5,098 bases of DNA, taken from assembly GCA_946479225.1 (NCBI GenBank), contig CAMLFI010000233.1, forward strand, positions 1 through 5,098, in the 5' to 3' direction. The position numbers and the translations under genes were made by a program. This document shows, piece by piece, positions 1 to 5,098 of this stretch. Each line of letters begins with the position of its first letter. Position 1 is the stretch's first letter. Under the pieces are notes generated by a model. The model was given only the letters and a program-made list of their open reading frames with translations, did not search any database and was not told the origin of the DNA. Source of the DNA: an uncultured Mucilaginibacter sp. (lineage in GTDB: Bacteria; Bacteroidota; Bacteroidia; Sphingobacteriales; Sphingobacteriaceae).

Positions 1-193
1 CGGATCGGTAAAATTAGACGGCGATTTTGAGATAGTAGATATGCAGGGCAATGCTTACGGATTGCAAGGCAGAACTGTTGTTTCTATATGTCGCTGCGGC
101 CTGTCAGCCAACAAACCATTTTGCGATGGATCGCATAAAGGGCACTTTGAACATAACGCGGTAGCGTTTGATTTGCCGCCGAAGAAAGTGTAA
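1..193 (+). CDS. CDGSH iron-sulfur domain protein, 3' end (partial)
   Basis: This is the C-terminal 63 residues of a small CDGSH-type protein; the start lies before the window, and the reading frame begins at base 2 and ends at TAA 191-193. The full family signature is visible: C30-R-C32, then S35, P39, C41-D42-G43-S44 and H45 (numbered from the first visible codon). This matches C-x-C-x2-(S/T)-x3-P-x-C-D-G-S-H. In the mitoNEET/CDGSH family the three cysteines and the histidine bind a redox-active [2Fe-2S] cluster, and all four ligands are present here. Bacterial single-domain members are about 65-90 residues, so probably only a few N-terminal residues are missing. No signal peptide or membrane segment is visible, which suggests a cytoplasmic protein. 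Its physiological role is unclear, as it is for most bacterial members; electron transfer or cluster handling is inferred. A hairpin follows the stop by about 20 bases, so it is probably the last gene of its transcript. Confidence 0.93.
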   Translation, partial: GSVKLDGDFEIVDMQGNAYGLQGRTVVSICRCGLSANKPFCDGSHKGHFEHNAVAFDLPPKKV

Positions 194-215
194 TTCCCTC
201 CGAGGTTAAGACTAC

Positions 216-254
216 TACAAATAGCGATGAACTTCAAACCCATCGCTATTTGTA
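216..254 (+). terminator. 14-bp perfect hairpin, probable terminator
   Basis: Bases 216-229 (TACAAATAGCGATG) pair without mismatch with 241-254 (CATCGCTATTTGTA) around an 11-base loop. The hairpin begins 23 bases after the CDGSH stop. It is followed only by TATTTA rather than a long T-run, which is imperfect for a classic intrinsic terminator. The near-symmetric form could stop transcription from either side. It ends 14 bases before the start codon of the next gene, so it could instead lie in that gene's leader. Termination is the simpler reading. Confidence 0.6.
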
Positions 255-268
255 TATTTACCCCCTGA

Positions 269-3200
269 ATGCTTCCACAATACAATAAACTCAATAACCT
301 ATTAGGCTGGCTGTGTTTTGCCATTGCAGCCATAACGTATATACTTACTTTAGAGCCTACCGTAAGTTTTTGGGATTGCGGCGAATTCATTTCCTGCGCC
401 TATCGTTTACAGGTATCGCACCAACCCGGCTACCCCTTGTTTGCCATGCTGGGCAAGGTATTTTCACTCCTTTCTTTCGGCGACCGTACTAAAGTAGCCT
501 ACTTTACCAACCTGGGCTCGGCTATAGCAAGCGCTGCAACGGTTATGTTCCTGTTTTGGAGCATTACGGCCTTAGCTAAAAAACTACTCGCAAATAGTAA
601 ACGTCAATGGACTGACAAACAGCAAACCCTGTTAATAATGGGAAGCGGTTTAGTAGGCGCGCTATGCTTTGCGTTTTCTGATACCTTCTGGTTCTCTGCA
701 GTCGAAACAATTGTGTTCGCACTTTCTGCACTATGCACAGCTGTTGTTTTTTGGGCGATATTAAAATGGGATGCGCATGCCGATGAACCCGGCGCCGATA
801 AATGGCTGATATTTATAGCTTATATAATCGGCTTGTCTATAGGCATACACCTGCTTAATTTGCTCACTATCCCGGCTATTACACTCGTTTATTTTAACAG
901 GCGTAACGCGGTAATGACCGTTAAAAAAGGTGTTATCGCATTTTTTTCGAGTGTGGTTATTTTGGCTATAGTGCAATTTGGCATAAGGCAATACACTATA
1001 AAAGCGGCAGCTTATGTTGATCTGTATTTCGTCAATTCGCTTGGTTTTGGCTTTAATACCGGGGCTATTTCATTTTTTATACTGCTGATAGTTTTACTGG
1101 CTGCCGGCATTATCTACAGCATAAAAAAACAAAAACCGACCTTAAACCTGGTATTACTGTGTACCGCATTTATCTATTTTGGATACGGATCATTCGCTTA
1201 CATACCCATCAGGGCAGCAGCAGGCACCAACCTGAATAACTCTAACCCGGATAACGCTTTCACCCTTAACAGCTATCTTAACCGCGACCAGTATGGCCAG
1301 ATGCCTTTGCTTTACGGACCTTATTTTGATGCCAATATAATTGAGCGGAAAGATAACGGCACCATGTACATTAAAGGTGATAAACGCTACGAAGAATCGG
1401 GTAAAAGGCCTGCTTATGGCTACGACCATAATACATTCTTCCCCCGAATTTTCAGTCGCGAGGGCGGCGACCCGTCTTTTTATCGCCAGTGGCAGCAAAT
1501 TCCGACAAACAGGGCACCCAACTTTATAGATAACATTGGCTTCTTTTTAAGCTGGCAAACGTACCAGATGTACGTGCGCTACTTTATGTGGAACTTTGCC
1601 GGTCGCGTTAACCAAATGGATGGTCAGCAGCACATGGGCGGTTTTAAAGGCTATGTTGATGGCGATTGGACCACGGGAATTTTGGATGGGTTTAAACAGC
1701 TGCCAAAATCTGTTACGCACGATACCAATTACATGCCACTATACGGCCTGCCGCTTATAATAGGTTTGTTGGGTATGTGGTACCATTTTAAACACCGCAA
1801 GCGCGATGCTGTAGTAATAGTGTTGCTGTGGTTCTTCACCGGGATGGCTATTGTGCTGTACGTAAACCAGCCGGCGATACAACCCCGCGAAAGAGATTAC
1901 TCCTACGTCTGCTCGTTTTATGCTTTTGCCGTTTGGGTGGGGTTAGGTGTATTGGCCCTGGCAACGCAGCTTAAAAAAACACTTACAGCACAAAGGGCAA
2001 TTATAGCCGCCATTAGTGTAGGATTGTTAGTCGCACCTATTTTAATGGCATTTACGGAATGGCGGGGGCATGATCGTTCCACCAAAATGGTAGCCCGCGA
2101 TATGGCTTATAATTACCTTATCTCCTGCCCGCCTAATGCTATTTTGTTTACTTATGGCGATAATGATACTTATCCGCTTTGGTACGCGCAGGAAGTAGAG
2201 AATATAAGGCCTGATGTGCGCGTGGTGAACATCAGCCTGCTATCGGCAGATTGGTCTATCCGGCAAATGCAGCGGCCGATTAATCAATCGGCGGCATTGC
2301 CTATTACCATGCCGTTCAGCAAATACAAAACCGGCGTGCGGGATATGATTTTTTACCGCGATGGTGGCAATACGAACAACGCCGAGTTAAAGGACATTTT
2401 TAACTACATCACCTCAGATGAAACCCTATACAAGGCGCAAAGTGGGGTGAGCTTTAACACCCTCCCTACAAAAAACCTTAAACTAACTATTGATAAAAAC
2501 GCCGTTAAAAAGAATAACGTAATTGCGGCTAACCAGTATAGCATAATAGCCGACAGCCTTACCTGGCAATACAATTCGGATTATGTGATGAAGGATGACC
2601 TGGCTATATTGGATATCTTGGCTCACAACAACTGGAAACGCCCGGTTTGCTTTGCTGTTACTATTGGCAACAGTAATCTGGCGGGCTTGCAGGATTATCT
2701 GTATCGCGAGGGCTTTACTTACCGGTTACTGCCGCTAAAACCCGACACCACGCTGGCAGACCAAACATTAAAAACCAATGCCCCGGTGATGTATGATAAC
2801 CTGATAAACAAATTCAGGTTCGGTAATTATAAGCGCGCGAAGTATTTGGATGAAGAAAGCCGCACCATGTTTTACTCGGTAACAACCGCTGCCTTTACAT
2901 TATTGGCTAATGATCTGATCAAGGAAGGTCACCGCGATCTGGCTACCAATGTCATTCGTAAATACGATGAGGAAATGCCCGAAATATTTGCTGATATGCG
3001 GGCGGCAAACAACAGGCTAACCATAGCCAAGCTGGCTTATCAATTAAACCAAAAAGCCATCGGCACAAAAATGGCCGAGGGTATAGATAATTATGTAACA
3101 GATCAACTGGATTATTATTCGCGCCAATTGCATGGCGGCACTGTTAGTGGCTATAATATCGTAACCGGGATACAAATATTAGAAGAGCTTAGCCAACTGA

Positions 3201-3301
3201 GCGAAACACACGCGCAAGCTCCATTTCATAAAAAACTGGCAGCTAAAACAAATCACTATAAAATGTTGTTTGCAAAAGTATTAGCGCAAATGGCCTTGTA
3301 A
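269..3301 (+). CDS. Glycosyltransferase family 117 / DUF2723 polytopic membrane protein (TMEM260-like)
   Basis: A 1010-residue protein of the DUF2723 family, now classed as GT117 and related to human TMEM260, a protein O-mannosyltransferase. Members have a GT-C-like fold and are thought to move a sugar from a lipid-linked donor to exported proteins on the outer face of the inner membrane; donor and acceptor are not shown here. A first membrane helix (about 11-28) leads into the conserved first outer loop with W35-D36-C37-G38-E39-F40 and H51-Q-P53-G54-Y-P-L57; the acidic D36/E39 are the likely catalytic or metal-binding residues. More hydrophobic segments lie near 79-101, 121-137, 145-165, 178-209, 219-238, 264-285, 291-311, 490-504, 514-531, 545-566 and 574-594. 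A QPRERDY motif (538-544) is near the end of the membrane part. A soluble domain of about 410 residues follows, with Y629-G-D-N-D-T-Y-P. Its end, about 850-1010, looks helical and TPR-like. Length is typical for Bacteroidota members. The start is firm because an in-frame TGA (266-268) directly precedes the ATG. No Shine-Dalgarno is visible. Confidence 0.93.
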   Translation: MLPQYNKLNNLLGWLCFAIAAITYILTLEPTVSFWDCGEFISCAYRLQVSHQPGYPLFAMLGKVFSLLSFGDRTKVAYFTNLGSAIASAATVMFLFWSITALAKKLLANSKRQWTDKQQTLLIMGSGLVGALCFAFSDTFWFSAVETIVFALSALCTAVVFWAILKWDAHADEPGADKWLIFIAYIIGLSIGIHLLNLLTIPAITLVYFNRRNAVMTVKKGVIAFFSSVVILAIVQFGIRQYTIKAAAYVDLYFVNSLGFGFNTGAISFFILLIVLLAAGIIYSIKKQKPTLNLVLLCTAFIYFGYGSFAYIPIRAAAGTNLNNSNPDNAFTLNSYLNRDQYGQMPLLYGPYFDANIIERKDNGTMYIKGDKRYEESGKRPAYGYDHNTFFPRIFSREGGDPSFYRQWQQIPTNRAPNFIDNIGFFLSWQTYQMYVRYFMWNFAGRVNQMDGQQHMGGFKGYVDGDWTTGILDGFKQLPKSVTHDTNYMPLYGLPLIIGLLGMWYHFKHRKRDAVVIVLLWFFTGMAIVLYVNQPAIQPRERDYSYVCSFYAFAVWVGLGVLALATQLKKTLTAQRAIIAAISVGLLVAPILMAFTEWRGHDRSTKMVARDMAYNYLISCPPNAILFTYGDNDTYPLWYAQEVENIRPDVRVVNISLLSADWSIRQMQRPINQSAALPITMPFSKYKTGVRDMIFYRDGGNTNNAELKDIFNYITSDETLYKAQSGVSFNTLPTKNLKLTIDKNAVKKNNVIAANQYSIIADSLTWQYNSDYVMKDDLAILDILAHNNWKRPVCFAVTIGNSNLAGLQDYLYREGFTYRLLPLKPDTTLADQTLKTNAPVMYDNLINKFRFGNYKRAKYLDEESRTMFYSVTTAAFTLLANDLIKEGHRDLATNVIRKYDEEMPEIFADMRAANNRLTIAKLAYQLNQKAIGTKMAEGIDNYVTDQLDYYSRQLHGGTVSGYNIVTGIQILEELSQLSETHAQAPFHKKLAAKTNHYKMLFAKVLAQMAL

Positions 3302-3330
3302 ATGAAAACAATTTAACTTCAGGTGAAGCT

Positions 3331-3352
3331 TATTATTAAATTATTAATAATA
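3331..3352 (+). terminator. AT-only 9-bp inverted repeat after the GT117 gene
   Basis: TATTATTAA (3331-3339) is the exact reverse complement of TTAATAATA (3344-3352), with a 4-base ATTA loop, 29 bases after the GT117 stop. It is made only of A and T, so it is weak as RNA structure and may just reflect base composition. It could be a poor terminator or part of the promoter region of the small gene at 3407. The rest of 3302-3406 shows only AT-rich sequence. TAATATTG (3348-3355) is one mismatch from the Bacteroidota -7 box TAnnTTTG but has no matching upstream TTTG. Confidence 0.25.
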
Positions 3353-3406
3353 TTGCCTGCTTATAATTATATTGCTCGTTTACAAGCCGAATTATAACCT
3401 ATTATA

Positions 3407-3580
3407 TTGAAGATCAGACCCATCAATTCCCAAGACTATACCTGTCCAAAATGCGGAGCTCCATTCCATTTTAAACAACGCAGAAGTTGGGTGGTAAGAA
3501 CATTCTTGTTTTTTTTACCCATAAAAAAACTGTTTTGCGCAAAATGCAAAAAAGCGAGGTATATAATGATACGCGATTAG
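3407..3580 (+). CDS. Small zinc-ribbon-like protein (57 aa, TTG start)
   Basis: An open frame of 57 codons starting MKIRPINSQDYTCPKCGAPF and ending ...YIMIRD at TAG 3578-3580. It carries two CxxC knuckles, C13-P-K-C16-G and C44-A-K-C47, separated by 27 residues, the arrangement of a treble-clef or zinc-ribbon fold that holds one Zn by four cysteines. Between them is a basic stretch (KQRR) and a very hydrophobic run (about 31-43, VVRTFLFFLPIKK), which could be a buried strand or a short membrane-touching segment. The frame is open back to a stop at 3395-3397 and the only standard start before the first CxxC is TTG 3407; ATT 3401 or ATA 3404 are less likely. No Shine-Dalgarno is seen. It fills the otherwise unexplained spacer between the GT117 and oxidoreductase genes. 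I do not recognise a specific family and assign no function. The spacing of the cysteines is the main support; a chance ORF is possible but less likely. Confidence 0.62.
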   Translation: MKIRPINSQDYTCPKCGAPFHFKQRRSWVVRTFLFFLPIKKLFCAKCKKARYIMIRD

Positions 3581-3608
3581 AACTAACCCGGCGTTAACGT
3601 TTGCGTAG

Positions 3609-3640
3609 TTTATTTAGGAGGTTTCAATTGGATATATTTA
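3609..3640 (+). promoter_or_regulatory. Possible Bacteroidota-type promoter before the oxidoreductase
   Basis: TTTA (3609-3612) and TATATTTA (3633-3640) are 20 bases apart. Each is one mismatch from the Bacteroidota -33 TTTG and -7 TAnnTTTG boxes, and the spacing is right. Transcription would begin near 3646-3648, leaving a leader of about 20 bases before the ATG at 3669. In such AT-rich DNA this match could be chance. If correct, the AGGAGGT at 3616-3622 would lie upstream of the transcript and could not act as a ribosome site, so this reading competes with the leader-ORF reading. Confidence 0.3.
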
Positions 3641-3672
3641 ACTTTAAATATCCAATTAACCCTACTTTATGA
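3616..3672 (+). promoter_or_regulatory. AGGAGGT plus 14-codon leader ORF overlapping the next start
   Basis: AGGAGGT (3616-3622) is an excellent Shine-Dalgarno match, the only strong one visible before a gene in this window. It is 46 bases from the ATG at 3669, too far to serve it directly. Five bases after it lies TTG 3628-3630, which opens a 14-codon frame reading MDIFNFKYPINPTL and ending at TGA 3670-3672. That stop overlaps the oxidoreductase start as ATGA. This is the geometry of a translationally coupled leader peptide. The TTG start and small size make chance a real alternative, and Bacteroidota rely little on Shine-Dalgarno sequences. Confidence 0.3.
3626..3657 (+). repeat. 10-bp inverted repeat just upstream of the oxidoreductase start
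   Basis: AATTGGATAT (3626-3635) is the exact reverse complement of ATATCCAATT (3648-3657), with a 12-base loop. The repeat starts 45 bases after the zinc-ribbon stop and ends 11 bases before the ATG at 3669. It could be a weak terminator for the small gene, an operator for a dimeric regulator overlapping the possible -7 box, or an RNA hairpin that hides the leader TTG. No T-run follows it, which argues mildly against a terminator. Confidence 0.5.
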
Positions 3673-4814
3673 ATATTAATGAGAATACCCGCAGACAATT
3701 TTTAAAAAAAACGGCTATGGTTGCCGGGGGCAGTATCCTGCTTCCACCCGCAATGGTCTTTGCCGCACCTCCCCCGCCACCTGCAGTAAAAGCAGCCGAC
3801 GCCAAAATACGCTTCTCGGTAATAGGTATTAACCACAGCCATATTAATGCCATGGTTGATGCCGTAACGCGCGGCGGAGGCCAGTTAGTGGCTGTTTATG
3901 CTAAAGAACCCGAGTTGCTTGCCGGCTTTATGCGCAGGTATCCAACAGCTAAAAAAGCAGCAACTGATACTGAGATATTAGAGGACCCATCCATCCAGCT
4001 TATTTTAAGCTCGGGTATACCGGTTGAGCGCGCCCCTTTGGGTGTAAAGGTGATGCAGCATGGTAAAGATTATCTGGTTGATAAACCCGGTGTAACCACC
4101 CTTGCCCAACTGGCCGAAGTGCGTAAAGTGCAAAAACAAACCAAACGTATTTACTCCATAATGTACAGCGAAAGGCTGGAGAACCGCGGCAGCGTTAAAG
4201 CCGGCGAACTGGTACAGGCCGGCGCTATTGGCAAAGTGATACAAACCATCAACATCGCTCCGCATAAAATGACACCTAAAAGCCGCCCCGAGTGGTTTTT
4301 TGATACTAAATATTATGGCGGGATAATCACCGATATCGGCTCGCATCAGTTTGACCAATATTTGTTTTATACCGGCTCTACTAAGGCCGAGGTTACCGCC
4401 TCGCAGGTGGCTAATGTGCATAACCCACAATACCCCAAGTTTGAAGACTTTGGCGACGCCATGGTACACGGCAACGGCGGTATGGGCTACGTACGGCTGG
4501 ACTGGTTTACCCCCGACGGCGTCAATGTTTTTGGCGATGGCCGCCTTACCATTCTCGGTACCGAAGGCTACATAGAAGTACGTAAATATATCGACATAGC
4601 AGGTCGCCCGGGTGGGAGCCATTTGTTTTTGGCGGATAAAAAAGGCATACAATACATTGACTGCTCCACCCAGGTATTGCCCTTCGGCGAACAGTTTGTA
4701 AACGACGTAGTTAACCGCACCGAAACCGCCATGCCACAGGCGCATTGCCTGTTAGCTACGGAGCTGGCCCTACAGGCGCAGGCCAAAGCGAAAAGGTTGG
4801 ATCTGAAATTGTAA
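3669..4814 (+). CDS. Tat-exported Gfo/Idh/MocA-family oxidoreductase
   Basis: A 381-residue protein of the Gfo/Idh/MocA family, whose members are NAD(P)-dependent oxidoreductases acting mostly on sugars, inositols and related polyols. The N-terminus has a twin-arginine signal: T7-R8-R9-Q-F-L-K, a hydrophobic stretch (15-31) and a likely cut near VFA-AP (30-34), followed by a proline-rich linker (34-38). The mature protein is therefore probably exported folded, with its cofactor, to the periplasm or the membrane. The Rossmann domain begins at about 46. Its loop reads V51-I-G53-I-N55-H56-S-H58 rather than the usual GxGxxG. The family EKP motif appears as D138-K139-P140. The C-terminal α/β domain has G217-G-I-I-T-D222-I-G-S-H226-Q-F-D229, the usual substrate-site region with Asp and His. 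Length is normal. An in-frame TAA at 3657-3659 limits upstream starts, and ATG 3669 places the RR motif correctly. The substrate cannot be told from sequence. Neighbours give no clear sugar-utilisation context. Confidence 0.9.
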   Translation: MNINENTRRQFLKKTAMVAGGSILLPPAMVFAAPPPPPAVKAADAKIRFSVIGINHSHINAMVDAVTRGGGQLVAVYAKEPELLAGFMRRYPTAKKAATDTEILEDPSIQLILSSGIPVERAPLGVKVMQHGKDYLVDKPGVTTLAQLAEVRKVQKQTKRIYSIMYSERLENRGSVKAGELVQAGAIGKVIQTINIAPHKMTPKSRPEWFFDTKYYGGIITDIGSHQFDQYLFYTGSTKAEVTASQVANVHNPQYPKFEDFGDAMVHGNGGMGYVRLDWFTPDGVNVFGDGRLTILGTEGYIEVRKYIDIAGRPGGSHLFLADKKGIQYIDCSTQVLPFGEQFVNDVVNRTETAMPQAHCLLATELALQAQAKAKRLDLKL

Positions 4815-4831
4815 TTGCGTTCGATATTAAA

Positions 4832-4856
4832 AAGTCTCCCCTTTAGGGGGAGATTT
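4832..4856 (+). terminator. GC-rich hairpin after the oxidoreductase, possible REP-like repeat
   Basis: TCTCCCC (4835-4841) pairs with GGGGAGA (4847-4853) around a TTTAG loop. The stem extends outwards by a G-T pair and two A-T pairs to AAG/TTT, giving 10 bp. It begins 18 bases after the stop and is followed by ATTT and TTAG, so it can act as a terminator for the oxidoreductase. Its sequence, a CCCCTTTAGGGG-type core followed by TTTAGAGGGGGC, resembles short palindromic intergenic repeats that I recall from Sphingobacteriaceae genomes. That resemblance is from memory and unverified. Confidence 0.6.
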
Positions 4857-4868
4857 AGAGGGGGCTAA

Positions 4869-4891
4869 AACTTTTCCCACCCTCAAAAGTT
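4869..4891 (+). promoter_or_regulatory. 7-bp hairpin directly before the thioredoxin start
   Basis: AACTTTT (4869-4875) pairs with AAAAGTT (4885-4891) around a 9-base C-rich loop, ending 8 bases before the thioredoxin ATG. It covers the place where a ribosome site would be, and no Shine-Dalgarno is visible. Its C-rich loop could also pair with the G-run at 4858-4864 (GAGGG with CCCTC), giving an alternative fold. A regulatory role is only a possibility. Confidence 0.25.
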
Positions 4892-4899
4892 ATACTACT

Positions 4900-5098
4900 A
4901 TGGCAAACTTTAACGACATAATAGCATCAGAGAAACCCGTACTGGTTGATTTTTCGGCCGAGTGGTGCGGGCCATGTAAAATGATGCCGCCAATTTTGCA
5001 GCAGCTTAAAAGCACAATGGGCGATAAAGTGACCGTTATAAAGATCGACATTGATAAAAACCCTAAAGTTGCCAGCGCCTACCGCATACAAAGCGTAC
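4900..5098 (+). CDS. Thioredoxin, 5' part (partial)
   Basis: The first 66 residues of a thioredoxin, with the gene running off the window end. The active site W22-C23-G24-P25-C26-K27 is intact. It follows the typical strand V14-L-V-D17-F-S-A-E, and D17 matches the buried Asp that assists the thiol chemistry. The segment [19 protein letters not shown] (48-66) is the usual β3-α3 region leading to the cis-proline loop, which would come in the next one to three codons and is cut off. Thioredoxins reduce protein disulfides in the cytoplasm, using electrons from thioredoxin reductase. There is no signal peptide, so this is a cytoplasmic form. The N-terminus is short, with only 21 residues before the WCGPC, against about 30 in E. 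coli TrxA. ATG 4900 is the only Met before the conserved core. A preceding hairpin suggests it is transcribed apart from the oxidoreductase. Many Bacteroidota carry several thioredoxins, so I give no gene symbol. Confidence 0.93.
   Translation, partial: MANFNDIIASEKPVLVDFSAEWCGPCKMMPPILQQLKSTMGDKVTVIKIDIDKNPKVASAYRIQSV

Noticed and set aside
55..390. A 111-codon open frame on the minus strand across the CDGSH/GT117 junction
   Set aside because: It overlaps two well-supported plus-strand genes and the hairpin between them, and its translation shows no conserved motif.
1341..1529. A 62-codon plus-strand frame inside the GT117 gene
   Set aside because: Out-of-frame open stretch within a strongly supported gene, with no motif of its own.
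3321..3406. Promoter for the zinc-ribbon gene (TAATATTG at 3348, TATATTGA at 3403)
   Set aside because: The first has no matching upstream TTTG at the right distance; the second would start transcription inside the gene. Neither is good enough to list.
3592..3599. 8-bp palindrome CGTTAACG
   Set aside because: Too short to distinguish from chance, and no second copy was seen near another start.
4005..4745. A 246-codon open frame on the minus strand
   Set aside because: It lies wholly inside the Gfo/Idh gene, which has clear family motifs. The translation shows no recognisable domain and is best explained by codon bias on the opposite strand.
1..5098. CRISPR array, insertion sequence, tRNA/rRNA, phage or defence genes
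   Set aside because: No regularly spaced repeats, transposase motifs, tRNA-like cloverleaf or defence-type domains were seen on either strand by eye.

Overview
The window looks like ordinary chromosomal DNA from a Bacteroidota bacterium, most probably a member of the Sphingobacteriaceae such as Mucilaginibacter or Pedobacter. This is inferred from a GT117/DUF2723 membrane protein of about 1000 residues, a Tat-exported Gfo/Idh-type oxidoreductase, a short thioredoxin of the Bacteroidota kind, weak or absent Shine-Dalgarno sequences before most genes, moderate GC with AT-rich spacers, and promoter-like boxes resembling TTTG/TAnnTTTG. No genus can be proved without a search.

Layout, all genes on the + strand: (1) 1-193, the 3' end of a small CDGSH iron-sulfur protein. 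(2) 194-268, a short spacer with a perfect 14-bp hairpin, probably a terminator. (3) 269-3301, a full-length polytopic glycosyltransferase family 117 (DUF2723) protein, the bacterial relative of TMEM260. (4) 3302-3668, an AT-rich spacer that is not empty: it holds a probable 57-codon zinc-ribbon gene with a TTG start (3407-3580). It also holds a strong AGGAGGT followed by a possible 14-codon leader ORF whose stop overlaps the next start, and a 10-bp inverted repeat just before that start. (5) 3669-4814, a Tat-signal Gfo/Idh/MocA-family oxidoreductase with an unusual nucleotide-binding loop. (6) 4815-4899, a spacer with a GC-rich hairpin that may be a dispersed repeat, and a second small hairpin. 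(7) 4900-5098, the 5' part of a thioredoxin with an intact WCGPC site, cut by the window edge.

The genes do not form an obvious single pathway. The GT117 protein probably modifies exported proteins with sugar at the inner membrane, the Gfo/Idh protein probably acts outside the cytoplasm on a sugar-like substrate, and the thioredoxin and CDGSH proteins are redox housekeeping factors. Hairpins between the genes suggest separate transcription units.

I found no CRISPR array, insertion sequence, tRNA, rRNA, phage gene or defence system. The most interesting observations are the overlooked zinc-ribbon gene, the possible leader-ORF control of the oxidoreductase, and that enzyme's altered Rossmann motif. 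None of them amounts to evidence for a new multi-gene system.
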